Shown: piece after piece, positions 28,317 to 37,409 of the stretch | How positions within the stretch are numbered: the stretch's first letter is position 1 | Layout of the letters: each line of letters begins with the position of its first letter | Source: Auraticoccus monumenti | GTDB lineage: Bacteria > Actinomycetota > Actinomycetes > Propionibacteriales > Propionibacteriaceae | Direction of reading: 5' to 3' | NCBI RefSeq assembly: GCF_900101785.1 | Contig: NZ_LT629688.1 | Span: forward strand, 4,154,001-4,218,000 | DNA length: 64,000 bases | Program-made: the position numbers and the translations under genes | The notes under the pieces: model-generated | Told to the model about the DNA's origin: nothing | Databases searched by the model: none | What the model saw: the letters and a program-made list of their open reading frames with translations, nothing else

Positions 28317-31300
28317 CGCCGACCCGGTGGTCATCACCATCGACGTCGACGTCCCCGCCGACTACCGACCCGCGACCTTCACCAACAGCGCCACCGTGGT
28401 CTCCGCGGCCACCGCCGACCCCGACCAGGGCGACAACACCGGCACCGTCTCCGGTGACGCCGCCGCGCAGTCCGACCTCTCCGTGAGCACCACACCCGTC
28501 AGCGAGACCGCGGTGCCCGGCACCGAGGTCACCTGGCAGGTCCTGGTCCGCAACGCCGGTCCGGCCACCGCGCGGGAGGTGACCCTCACCGAGCTGCTGC
28601 CCGACGGGGTGACCCTGGTCTCGCTCAGCGGTGACGACGTGGTCTGCGACCTCGACACCGGCGTCTGCACCCTCGGCGACCTGGCCCCCGGCGCCACGCG
28701 CGCCCTCACCGTGGTGGCTGCCGTGGACGAGGACTACCAGGCCCCGACGGTGACCAGCACCGTCTCGGTGACCTCGAGCACCCCCGACCCGGTGCCCGCC
28801 GACAACACCGCCTCCAGCACGCTGACCACGGTGGCCTCCGCGGACGTCTCCGTGGTGAAGACCGTCGACCCGGGCACCCTCAGCCCCGGCGAGCCGGCCA
28901 CCTTCACCCTGACCGTGGCCAACGCCGGCCCGTCGGTGGCCCGTGACGTCACCGTCACCGACCCGGTCGACCCGGCCCTCACCGTCTCCGGCACCGAGGG
29001 CGCGGACTGCGAGATCGGCGGGACCGGCACCGTCAGCTGCGACCTCGGCGACCTCGTCCCCGACGCCGACCCGGTGGTCATCACCATCGACGTCGACGTC
29101 CCCGCCGACTACGCCGCGGGCACCTTCGCCAACACCGCCCTCGTCGCCAGCACCACCGCCGACCCCGACACCGACGACAACACCGGCAGCGTCTCCGGAC
29201 CGGCCGCCCCGCTGGCCGACCTCTCCGTGACCAAGACCCCGGTCTCCGGCACCGCGGTCCCCGGCAGCCAGGTCAGCTGGACCGTCGTCGTCCGCAACGA
29301 CGGCCCGGCCACCGCCCGCGCGGTCACCCTCAGCGAGGTCCTGCCCCAGGGTGTCGACCTCGTCAGCCTCACCGGTGACGACGCCGTCTGCGACACCGCC
29401 ACCGGGCTCTGCACCCTGGGCGACCTCGCCCCCGGCCAGGAGCGCACCCTCACCGTGGTGGCCACCGTCCCCGCCGGCTTCGACCAGCCGACGCTGACCG
29501 CCACCGCCGGTGCGGCCGCCGCGACCGCCGACCCTGACGACACCGACAACGTCGCCTCCAGCACCATCCCGGTCTCCGCCTCCGCGGACCTGTCGCTGGT
29601 CAAGACCGTCGACCCGGGGACCCTGTCCCCCGGCGAGTCGGCCACCTTCACCCTCACCGTCGACAACGCCGGCCCCTCGGTCGCCCGCGAGGTCACCGTC
29701 AGCGACCCGATCGACCCCGCGCTCACCGTCACCGCCGTCTCCGGCGCCGACTGCGAGACCGCCCAGACCGTCACCTGCTCCCTGGGTGACCTGGCCCCGG
29801 ACACCGACCCGGTGGTCATCACCGTCCAGGTCGACGTCCCCGCCGACTACGAGCCGGCCGGGTTCGCCAACTCCGCCACCGTCAGCGCGACCACGCCGGA
29901 CCCGAGCGCCGGGAACAACACCGGCACCGTGACCGGCGACGCGGTGGCCACCGCGGACCTGTCGGTCACCAACACGCCCGTCTCCGAGGAGGCCGTCCCG
30001 GGCACCGAGGCCACCTGGACCGTCGTGGTGAGCAACGACGGCCCCGCGCTGGCGCGCGGGGTGACCCTCACCGACGTGGTGCCGAGCGGCGTCACGCTGG
30101 TGTCCCTGACCGGGGCCGGCGTCAGCTGCGACGTCGCCACCGGCGTCTGCACCCTCGGCGACCTGGCGCCGGGTGCGTCCCGGACGATCACCGTCGTGGC
30201 TGCCGTGGCCCCCGACTACACCTCACCGTCGGTGACCAGCACAGCCACTGTCGCCTCCGCCACCCTCGACCCCGACGACAGCGACGACGTCGCCGTCAGC
30301 ACGCTGCCGGCCAGCCCGCGGGCGGACCTCGTGGTCAGCAACACCGCGGTGGACGCCGCCGCGGTGCCCGGCACCGAGTCGACCTGGACCGTGGTGGTCC
30401 GCAACGACGGGCCCTCCGTGGCCCGGGGCGTCACCGCCCAGGACGTCCTGCCCGCCGGCGTCACCCTGGTCTCCCTGACCGGCGACGGCGTCACCTGCGA
30501 CACCGCCACCGGACGCTGCACCCTGGGCGACCTCGCTCCGGGTGCGTCCCGGACGCTCACCGTGGTCGCCGCCGTGCCCGCCGACTACGACCGGTCCACG
30601 GTGACCAGCACGGTCACCGTGGACGCGACGACCGTGGACCCGGACCCCGCCGACAACGTCGGGTCCAGCGTGCTGCCGGTCGCCCCGCTGGCGGACCTGT
30701 CGCTGGTGAAGACCGTCGACCCGGGGACCCTGTCTCCCGGTGAGCCGGCCACCTTCACCCTCACGGTGGACAACGCCGGACCGTCCGTCGCCCGCGCCGT
30801 CACGGTCACCGACCCGGTCGACCCCGCCCTCGAGGTCACCGCCGCCACCGGCGCGGACTGCGAGATCAGCGAGACCGGCACCGTCAGCTGTGACCTGGGC
30901 GACCTCGCCCCCGACGCCGAGCCGGTGGTCATCACCATCGACGTGGACGTGCCCCCCGGCTACGCCGCGGACACCTTCGCCAACAACGCCGTGGTCAGCT
31001 CACCCACCGAGGACCCCGACACCGCCGACAACACCGGCACCGTCTCCGGTGACGCCGCCCCGCTGGCCGACCTGTCGGTCACCAACACCCCGGTCTCCGG
31101 CGAGGCCACCCCCGGCACCGAGGTCACCTGGACCGTCCTCGTCCGCAACGACGGACCGGCCACCGCCCGCGGGGTCTCCCTCACCAAGGCCCTCCCCGCC
31201 GGCGTCACCCTCGTCTCGGTCACCGGCGACGACACCGACTGCGACCTGGCCACCGCCACCTGCGCCCTGGGCGACCTCGCCCCCGGCCAGACCCTCATCC

Positions 31301-33654
31301 TCACCATGGTCGCGGCCGTCGCCGACGACTACGACCAGCCCACGGTGACCTCCACCGCCAGCCTCGCCTCTGCCACCACCGACCCGGACACCACCGACAA
31401 CGTCGCCCCCAGCACCCTGGGTGCCACCGGTTCGGCGGACCTGTCCCTGGTCAAGACCGTGGACCCGGAGGTCCTCTCCCCCGGTGAGCCGGCCACCTTC
31501 ACCCTCACCGTGGACAACGCCGGCCCGTCGGTCGCCCGCCAGGTCACCGTCACCGACCCGGTCGACCCGGCCCTGACCGTCACCGGCGTCTCCGGCGCCG
31601 ACTGCGAGATCGGCCAGACCGTCACCTGCGACCTGGGCGACCTGGCCCCCGACGCCGAGCCGGTGGTCATCACCATCGACGTCGACGTCCCCGCCGACTA
31701 CGCCGCCGACACCTTCACCAACAACGCCGTCGTCGGCTCCGCCACCCCGGACCCGGTCGCCACCGACAACACCGGCACGGTCTCCGGCCCGGCGGCCGCG
31801 CAGGCCGATCTCAGCGTCAACAACGTGCCCGGGCCCGGACCGGCCGTGCCCGGCGGCCAGGTCAGCTGGACGGTCGTGGTCACCAACGACGGCCCGGCCC
31901 TGGCCCGCAACGCCACCCTCACCGACCTGCTGCCCGCGGGCGTCACCCTGGTCTCCCTGACCGGCGACGACGTCGTGTGCGACACCGGGACCGGCGTCTG
32001 CAGCCTGGGCGACCTGGCCCCCGGTGAGGGCCGGACCCTGACCGTCGTCGCCGAGATCGACCCCGGCTTCGACGAGCCCACCCTGACCAGCACGGCCACC
32101 GTGACCGCCAGCACCACCGACCCCGACACCGCCGACAACGTCGCCAGCAGCACGCTCGTCGTCACCGGCGCGGCCGACCTGTCCCTGGTCAAGACCGTCG
32201 ACCCCGACGTCCTCTCCCCCGGTGAGCCGGCCACCTTCACCCTGACCGTGGAGAACGCCGGCCCCTCGGTGGCCCGCGACGTCCGCGTCACCGACGAGGT
32301 GGACGCCGAGCTCGTGGTCACCGGCACCGACGGCGCGGACTGCACCGTCACCGGCGGCACCGTGGACTGCTACCTGGGCGACCTGGCCCCCGACGCCGAC
32401 CCCGTGGTCATCACCATCGACGTGGACGTCCCCGAGACCTTCCAGCCCGCCACGTTCACCAACTCCGCCACCGTCGCCTCGACCACCCCCGACCCCGACG
32501 CCGGGGACAACACCGGCACCGTGTCCGGCGACAGCGTCCCCCGCGCCGACGTCTCGGTGAGCACCACGCCCGTCACCGGGACCGCGGTGCCCGGCACCGA
32601 GGTCAGCTGGCAGGTCGTGGTCAGCAACGCCGGTCCCGCCACCGCGCGGGGAGTCACCCTCACCGAGCTGCTTCCCGAGGGCGTGACCCTGGTCTCGCTC
32701 AGCGGCGACGACGTGGTCTGCGACCTCGACACCGGCGTCTGCACCCTCGGCGAGCTGGCTCCGGGCGCGTCCCGGACCCTCACCGTGGTGGCGGCGGTCG
32801 GCGCCGGCTACGACGCCCCGACGGTGACCAGCACGGCCACGGTCGACGCCACCACCCTCGACCCCGACGCGGGCAACGACGTCTCGGTCAGCACGCTGAC
32901 CACGGCGGCCTCCGCGGACGTGTCGCTGGTCAAGACCGTCGACCCGGACGTGCTCTCCCCCGGTGAGCCGGCCACCTTCACCCTCACGGTGGAGAACGCC
33001 GGCCCGTCGGTGGCCCGTGACGTCACCGTCACCGACCCGGTCGACCCGGCCCTCGAGGTCACCGCCGTCGACGGCGCGGACTGCGAGGTCGGCGGGACCA
33101 GCACCGTCAGCTGCGCCCTGGGCGACCTGGCCCCCGACGCGGACCCGGTGGTCATCACCATCGACGTCGACGTGCCGCCCGGCTACGCCGACGGCACCTT
33201 CGCCAACACCGCGCTGGTCACCAGCACCACACCGGACCCCGACCAGGGCGACAACACCGGGAGCGTCTCCGGGCCGGCCGCACCGTCGGCTGATCTCTCC
33301 GTCACCCAGACGCCGGTCACCGGCGCCGCGGTGCCGGGCAGCCAGGTCAGCTGGACCGTGGTCGTCCGCAACGACGGCCCGGCCACCGCCCGCGCGGTCA
33401 CCCTCAGCGAGGTGCTGCCCGAGGGCGTGAACCTGGTGTCGCTGACCGGTGATGGCGTGGTCTGCGACACCGCCACCGGGCTGTGCACCCTGGGCGACCT
33501 GGCCCCGGGTGAGGAGCGGACTCTCACCGTGGTGGCCACCGTGCCTGCGGGCTACGACCAGCCGACGCTGACCGCCACCGCCGGTGCGGCCGCCGCGACC
33601 GCGGACCCCGACGACACCGACAACGTGGCCTCCAGCACCATCCCGGTCAGCGCC
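25494..33654 (+). repeat. two tandem copies of an 11-domain (about 4.08 kb) block inside the DUF11 array
   Basis: Copy 1 is 25,494-29,580 (4,087 bases, including the extra T) and copy 2 is 29,581-33,654 (4,074 bases). Both have domain order A-B-B-A-B-A-B-A-B-A-B; the BB doublet occurs once per copy. Signatures are shared only by equivalent positions: SLTKALPAG with LTMVAA (26,985 and 31,070), CDLDTGVCTLG (28,470 and 32,550) and TATAGAAAATADPDD (29,500 and 33,570). The order continues partially on both sides. Confidence 0.85.
28305..28317 (+). other. frame break CCC-TGA-C within the giant gene (candidate +1 frameshift site)
   Basis: The sequence GCC CCC TGA C occurs where the equivalent point of sister type-A domains reads GCC CCC GAC GCC or a close variant. 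One extra T (28314) creates the stop. If the Pro-tRNA on CCC slips forward to CCT, the next codon is GAC and the sister-domain protein sequence is restored. CCC-TGA is a recognised shift-prone +1 context and TGAC a weak stop context. No upstream Shine-Dalgarno-like stimulator is evident. Sequencing error or mutation remain possible. Confidence 0.55.
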
Positions 33655-35877
33655 TCCGCGGACCTGTCGCTGGTCAAGACCGTCGACCCGGGGACGCTGT
33701 CCCCCGGTGAGCCGGCCACCTTCACCCTCACCGTCGACAACGCCGGCCCCTCGGTCGCCCGCGACGTCCGCGTCATCGACCCCGTCGACCCCGCGCTCGC
33801 CGTCACCGCCGTCTCCGGCGCCGACTGCGAGCTCGGGCAGACCGTCACCTGCGACCTGGGTGACCTGGCGCCGGACGCCGACCCGGTGGTCATCACCATC
33901 GACGTGGACGTCCCCGCGAGCTACCAGCCGGCCGGCTTCACCAACTCCGCCACCGTCAGCGCCACCACCCCGGACCCCAGCGCTGCGGACAACACCGGCA
34001 CCGTCTCCGGGCCCGCCGCCCCGCGCGCCGACCTGTCCGTCACGAACGCGCCGGACAGCCAGGTCGTGGTGCCGGGTACCGAGATCAGCTGGACCGTGGT
34101 GGTCCGCAACGACGGGCCCGCCGTGGCCCGCGGGGTGACGGTCACCGACCTGCTGCCCGCCGGCGTCACCCTGGTCTCCCTGAGCGGGGACGGCCTGGAG
34201 TGCGACCCGGTCACCGGCACCTGCACGGTCGGTGAGCTCGCCCCCGGGCAGTTCCTCACCCTGACCGTGGTCGCCGCGGTCCCGGCCGACTACGCGGCCC
34301 CGACCCTGACCAGCACGGCATCGGTGACGGGGACGACCCTCGACCCCGACGACAGCGACAACGTGGCCAGCAGCACGCTGCCCGTCGTCGGCCAGGCCGA
34401 CCTGGCGCTGGTGAAGACCGTCGAGCCCGGGACCCTGTCCCCCGGCGAGCCGGCCACCTTCGTCCTCGCCGTGACCAACGCCGGACCCTCGGTCGCCCGT
34501 GGCGTCACCGTGACCGACCCGGTGGACCCGGAGCTGACCGTCACCGCGGTGACCGGTGCGGACTGCACCACGACCGAGGGCGGCGTGGTCGGCTGCGACC
34601 TGGGCGACCTCGCCCCCGGCGCCGAGCCGGTGGTCGTCCGCGTCGTGGTCGACGTCCCCGCCGACTACGCCTCGGACACGTTCACCAACACCGCGACCGT
34701 CTCCTCCGCCACGGACGACCCCGACGTGAGCGACGACGAGGGCACGGTCTCCGGCGACGCCGTCGCACGCGCCGACCTGGCGCTCACCAAGACGGCCGTC
34801 GGTCCGCTGACCGCGGGGACGCAGGGCAGCTGGCGGCTCACCGTGCTCAACGAGGGACCGGCGGTCGCCCGTGACGTCAGCGTGACCGACGTGCTCCCCG
34901 CCGGGGCGACGCCGGTGGCCACCGAGGGCTGCGCACCGGTCGGCAGCACGGTCACCTGCTCGGTGCCCGAGCTCGCCCCCGGCGCCTCGGTGACCTGGAC
35001 GGTGACCGCCGACCTGGCCAGCGACCTGGACGGCACGCTGACCAACTCGGCGACGGTCGGCTCGGCCACCGCCGAGACCGATCCGGCCGACGACACCGCC
35101 ACCACCACCGACCCGGTGGGCCGGGTGTCGGACCTGCAGCTCAGCAAGACCGTGGACACCGAGAACGCCCGGCAGGGTGACGTGGTGACCTGGACCGTGG
35201 TGGTGAGCAACGACGGGCCGTCGGACGCCGACGCCGTGGTGGTCGAGGACGACTGGCCCGAGGGGGCACAGCTCCTGGACGCCGAGGCCGACCAGGGCGA
35301 GTTCGACCCGGGTACCGGGCTGTGGTCGGTCGGCGGTCTGACGGTCGGGGCGAGCGCCACCCTGACCCTGGAGGCCAGGCTGACCGGGACCGGTGAGGTG
35401 GTGAACACCGCCTCGGTGACCTCGGCGTCGGTCGACCTCGACCCCTCCGGCGACGTCGCCTCCGCCTCGGTCTCGGCCGAGCCCGCCGAGCCCCCGGTCG
35501 ACCCGACCGAGCCTCCTGTCGACCCGACCGAACCCCCGGTGGACCCGACCGAGCCTCCCGTCGACCCGACCGAGCCCCCGGTCGACCCGACCGAGCCCCC
35601 GGTGGACCCGACCGAGCCTCCCGTCGACCCGACCGAGCCCCCGGTCGACCCGACCGAACCCCCGGTCGACCCGACCGAGCCTCCCGTCGACCCGACCCAG
35701 CAGCCCGTCGACCCGGGCGTCCCGCCGACGGCGCCCGATCAGCCGGCGGACCCGTCGGGTCCCCGCGACCCGCTGGCCACCACCGGTGGGCCGCCGGTCC
35801 TGCTGGCCCTGCTGGGCCTGGTCACGGTGCTCGCCGGGGCCGGCTCGGTGGCCAACGGGCTGCGTCGACGACGGTGA
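28327..35877 (+). CDS. giant DUF11-repeat cell-surface protein, C-terminal part with proline-rich stalk and LATTG sorting signal
   Basis: This frame continues the preceding protein exactly when the T at 28314 is skipped; its first GTG (28327) lies inside a domain, so it is a continuation rather than an independent gene. It adds about 2,520 residues, for a combined length of about 7,245. It holds the rest of the alternating DUF11 domains, two more divergent domains (from about 34,765 and 35,120), ten EPPVDPT heptads and the end LATTG-hydrophobic helix-RRRR. LAxTG is, to my knowledge, the class E sortase signal of actinobacteria, so the protein is probably covalently attached to peptidoglycan with its head projecting outward. 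Likely roles are adhesion or aggregation, by analogy. If the frame break is real and not bypassed, this part would be untranslated. Confidence 0.82.
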   Translation: MVITIDVDVPADYRPATFTNSATVVSAATADPDQGDNTGTVSGDAAAQSDLSVSTTPVSETAVPGTEVTWQVLVRNAGPATAREVTLTELLPDGVTLVSLSGDDVVCDLDTGVCTLGDLAPGATRALTVVAAVDEDYQAPTVTSTVSVTSSTPDPVPADNTASSTLTTVASADVSVVKTVDPGTLSPGEPATFTLTVANAGPSVARDVTVTDPVDPALTVSGTEGADCEIGGTGTVSCDLGDLVPDADPVVITIDVDVPADYAAGTFANTALVASTTADPDTDDNTGSVSGPAAPLADLSVTKTPVSGTAVPGSQVSWTVVVRNDGPATARAVTLSEVLPQGVDLVSLTGDDAVCDTATGLCTLGDLAPGQERTLTVVATVPAGFDQPTLTATAGAAAATADPDDTDNVASSTIPVSASADLSLVKTVDPGTLSPGESATFTLTVDNAGPSVAREVTVSDPIDPALTVTAVSGADCETAQTVTCSLGDLAPDTDPVVITVQVDVPADYEPAGFANSATVSATTPDPSAGNNTGTVTGDAVATADLSVTNTPVSEEAVPGTEATWTVVVSNDGPALARGVTLTDVVPSGVTLVSLTGAGVSCDVATGVCTLGDLAPGASRTITVVAAVAPDYTSPSVTSTATVASATLDPDDSDDVAVSTLPASPRADLVVSNTAVDAAAVPGTESTWTVVVRNDGPSVARGVTAQDVLPAGVTLVSLTGDGVTCDTATGRCTLGDLAPGASRTLTVVAAVPADYDRSTVTSTVTVDATTVDPDPADNVGSSVLPVAPLADLSLVKTVDPGTLSPGEPATFTLTVDNAGPSVARAVTVTDPVDPALEVTAATGADCEISETGTVSCDLGDLAPDAEPVVITIDVDVPPGYAADTFANNAVVSSPTEDPDTADNTGTVSGDAAPLADLSVTNTPVSGEATPGTEVTWTVLVRNDGPATARGVSLTKALPAGVTLVSVTGDDTDCDLATATCALGDLAPGQTLILTMVAAVADDYDQPTVTSTASLASATTDPDTTDNVAPSTLGATGSADLSLVKTVDPEVLSPGEPATFTLTVDNAGPSVARQVTVTDPVDPALTVTGVSGADCEIGQTVTCDLGDLAPDAEPVVITIDVDVPADYAADTFTNNAVVGSATPDPVATDNTGTVSGPAAAQADLSVNNVPGPGPAVPGGQVSWTVVVTNDGPALARNATLTDLLPAGVTLVSLTGDDVVCDTGTGVCSLGDLAPGEGRTLTVVAEIDPGFDEPTLTSTATVTASTTDPDTADNVASSTLVVTGAADLSLVKTVDPDVLSPGEPATFTLTVENAGPSVARDVRVTDEVDAELVVTGTDGADCTVTGGTVDCYLGDLAPDADPVVITIDVDVPETFQPATFTNSATVASTTPDPDAGDNTGTVSGDSVPRADVSVSTTPVTGTAVPGTEVSWQVVVSNAGPATARGVTLTELLPEGVTLVSLSGDDVVCDLDTGVCTLGELAPGASRTLTVVAAVGAGYDAPTVTSTATVDATTLDPDAGNDVSVSTLTTAASADVSLVKTVDPDVLSPGEPATFTLTVENAGPSVARDVTVTDPVDPALEVTAVDGADCEVGGTSTVSCALGDLAPDADPVVITIDVDVPPGYADGTFANTALVTSTTPDPDQGDNTGSVSGPAAPSADLSVTQTPVTGAAVPGSQVSWTVVVRNDGPATARAVTLSEVLPEGVNLVSLTGDGVVCDTATGLCTLGDLAPGEERTLTVVATVPAGYDQPTLTATAGAAAATADPDDTDNVASSTIPVSASADLSLVKTVDPGTLSPGEPATFTLTVDNAGPSVARDVRVIDPVDPALAVTAVSGADCELGQTVTCDLGDLAPDADPVVITIDVDVPASYQPAGFTNSATVSATTPDPSAADNTGTVSGPAAPRADLSVTNAPDSQVVVPGTEISWTVVVRNDGPAVARGVTVTDLLPAGVTLVSLSGDGLECDPVTGTCTVGELAPGQFLTLTVVAAVPADYAAPTLTSTASVTGTTLDPDDSDNVASSTLPVVGQADLALVKTVEPGTLSPGEPATFVLAVTNAGPSVARGVTVTDPVDPELTVTAVTGADCTTTEGGVVGCDLGDLAPGAEPVVVRVVVDVPADYASDTFTNTATVSSATDDPDVSDDEGTVSGDAVARADLALTKTAVGPLTAGTQGSWRLTVLNEGPAVARDVSVTDVLPAGATPVATEGCAPVGSTVTCSVPELAPGASVTWTVTADLASDLDGTLTNSATVGSATAETDPADDTATTTDPVGRVSDLQLSKTVDTENARQGDVVTWTVVVSNDGPSDADAVVVEDDWPEGAQLLDAEADQGEFDPGTGLWSVGGLTVGASATLTLEARLTGTGEVVNTASVTSASVDLDPSGDVASASVSAEPAEPPVDPTEPPVDPTEPPVDPTEPPVDPTEPPVDPTEPPVDPTEPPVDPTEPPVDPTEPPVDPTEPPVDPTQQPVDPGVPPTAPDQPADPSGPRDPLATTGGPPVLLALLGLVTVLAGAGSVANGLRRRR
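35488..35697 (+). repeat. ten tandem 21-bp units encoding EPPVDPT
   Basis: Ten consecutive 21-base units each encode EPPVDPT without amino-acid change, while third positions vary among a few forms. They are followed by a degenerate QQPVDPG. The segment forms a rigid proline-rich stalk that probably spans the cell wall between the DUF11 domains and the LATTG anchor. Short tandem repeats of this kind can change in number by slippage or recombination. Confidence 0.95.
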
Positions 35878-35911
35878 GGTGCGGCGGGTCGACAGCCCTA
35901 GACTCCACCGG

Positions 35912-36922
35912 GTGAGTCGACCCGCCACACCCCCTCCCGGCACCGCACCGGTGCTGACTCCGACCACCGCGAGCCCCCGGCTCAAGCTGGCCACGGCACC
36001 GCTGATGCTGCTCATCGGCGGCTTCGTCTCGCTGCAGAGCCTGATCAACGGCGAGCTGGCCAGCCGGCTCGGCACCGGGTTGCGGGCCAGCGTCGCGGCC
36101 GCGGTGAGCAGCTTCGGCTCCGGTCTGGTGCTGCTCACCCTGTTCGTGCTGCTGCACCCGGGCAGCCGCCGGCAGGTGGCCACCCTCGGACGCCGGCTGC
36201 GGGAGGGCACGCTGCCGCCCTGGATGGTCATCGGCGGCCTGGCCGGTGGGCTCTTCGTCGCCTCCCAGGGCATCACCACCCCGACCCTCGGCGTCGCCCT
36301 GTTCATCGTCTGCGTGGTGGCCGGGCAGTCGGTGATGGCGCTGGTGGTGGACCACCGTGGCTGGGGGCCCAGCGGCCAGACCGCCGTCTCGGCGCCCCGC
36401 CTGTTCGGTGCCGTGCTGGCCGTGGCGGCCGCCGTCCTGGTCGGTCTGCAGGCCGGGCTCGACCCCGCCGGGGCCGGACTCGGGCTGCTGCTGGCCCTGC
36501 TGCCGCTGGTGGCCGGCGCCGGGACCAGCGTCCAGCAGGGGCTGAACGGCCGGGTCGCGGCACAGGTCGGGCCCTGGGCCACCACCTGGAACAACTTCGT
36601 GGTCGGCACCACCGGCCTGCTGGTGTTCTGGCTGGTCACCTTCGCCCTCCCCGGACAGCTGACCGCCCCGCCGCGGGACTGGTGGCTCTACACCGGCGGC
36701 CTGTTCGGCATCGCCTTCATCGCCCTCTCCACCGTGATGGTGCGCATCCACGGCGTGCTGGTCCTGGGGCTGTGGGCCGTCGCCGGGCAGGTCATCGCCG
36801 CGGTGGTGATCGACCTGGTGGTCGCCCCGGAGCAGCTGGGCGTGCTCAGCTTCGTCGCCGCCGGGCTGACCCTGGTCGGTGTGGTCGGGGCGATGACGCT
36901 CCGCGCCCGCGGGGTGCGCTGA
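35912..36922 (+). CDS. DMT-superfamily transporter, tandem YdcZ/DUF606 type
   Basis: The GTG at 35912 lies 34 bases after the giant gene and gives 336 residues; a longer frame from 35786 overlaps the giant gene's anchor and is rejected. About ten hydrophobic helices form two homologous halves: the first contains GGFVSLQSLINGELASRLG, the second GTSVQQGLNGRVAAQVG with TTWNNFVVGTTGL. This is the DUF606 (YdcZ) signature of small inner-membrane transporters, duplicated and fused. The substrate is unknown. It sits on the same strand as the giant gene and could be read from the same transcript, but a functional link is not evident. Confidence 0.85.
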   Translation: MSRPATPPPGTAPVLTPTTASPRLKLATAPLMLLIGGFVSLQSLINGELASRLGTGLRASVAAAVSSFGSGLVLLTLFVLLHPGSRRQVATLGRRLREGTLPPWMVIGGLAGGLFVASQGITTPTLGVALFIVCVVAGQSVMALVVDHRGWGPSGQTAVSAPRLFGAVLAVAAAVLVGLQAGLDPAGAGLGLLLALLPLVAGAGTSVQQGLNGRVAAQVGPWATTWNNFVVGTTGLLVFWLVTFALPGQLTAPPRDWWLYTGGLFGIAFIALSTVMVRIHGVLVLGLWAVAGQVIAAVVIDLVVAPEQLGVLSFVAAGLTLVGVVGAMTLRARGVR

Positions 36923-37374
36923 GGCTCCTCGAGTCACGGCGGCCGTCCTGGTCATCGCCGCCACCGCCACGTCGCGATCCGCCGACCCCCCGCCTCCCCG
37001 TCAGCCGGTGCAGCCACGGCGAGGTCGTGGTCACCGGCTCGCGGCTGCAGGGCGCGGACTTGGACGCCGGCTGCGTCGGCACGAGTCGGCCGCGGACATC
37101 GGTACCTGAACGGGCGAGGAGTGGTCGCTGGGTCGCTACGGCGACGTGAGCAGGCCCGGCACCTGTTCCTGTCGGTGCCTGACGAGGAGGAGTCCACCGT
37201 CGAGATGGACTCCGGCTCCGTGCGGCAGGACGACACCCCCTCGCCCCCACGGCCCTCCAGCTCTGGCCGACGGCGACCGGTGCCGATCGACATCACCCCC
37301 ATCTGGGTTGGCCCCAGAAGTAGTCGCCGCGGCAGACGGCCATCGAGCTCGTTCCGCGGATACAGGCCGGACTC
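36923..37374. other. intergenic stretch without a supported gene
   Basis: About 450 bases between the transporter and the second HNH promoter. Frames on both strands overlap here, but composition and starts do not support a gene, and I recognise no RNA or element. A lower-GC patch begins near 37,360 at the HNH promoter. Confidence 0.5.
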
Positions 37375-37403
37375 TTGTATTCGTACGCGTGTTCGATTAC
37401 TGT
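37375..37403 (+). promoter_or_regulatory. LexA-controlled promoter of the second DUF222/HNH gene
   Basis: TTGTAT (37375-37380) and TACTGT (37398-37403) form a -35/-10 pair with a 17-base spacer. The spacer is almost filled by TCGTACGCGTGTTCGA (37381-37396), which matches the LexA box TCGAAC-N4-GTTCGA at 11 of 12 defined positions. The ATG at 37410 begins 6 bases after the -10, so transcript and coding sequence probably start together. LexA bound here would block RNA polymerase directly. Confidence 0.75.
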
Positions 37404-37409
37404 AGGACC

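Larger units (their letters stand above)
15268..35460 (+). repeat. array of 54 DUF11-type domain repeats (counted by eye)
   Basis: Units of roughly 345-375 bases. Units 1-23 (15,268 to about 23,990) differ strongly from one another. The next 29 (23,998 to about 34,765) fall into type A (SLVKTVDPxxLSPGEPATF) and type B (TPVSxxAVPGTExxWTVVVRNDGP), fourteen A and fifteen B, arranged A B A B A B B A B A B A B A B A B B A B A B A B A B A B A. Two divergent units close the array. The high identity among A and among B units indicates recent duplication and makes assembly errors possible. Confidence 0.9.

Noticed and set aside
15268-35460. Repeat array considered as a CRISPR-like or non-coding satellite.
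   Set aside because: Units are about 350 bp, code in one continuous frame and match DUF11 domains; there are no spacers.
31000-36639. Minus-strand open frame of about 1,880 codons opposite the giant gene, and similar long antisense frames throughout the repeat array.
   Set aside because: High-GC third-position bias opens antisense frames. Their Val/Gly/Asp-rich composition simply mirrors the repeat and they show no family features or starts.
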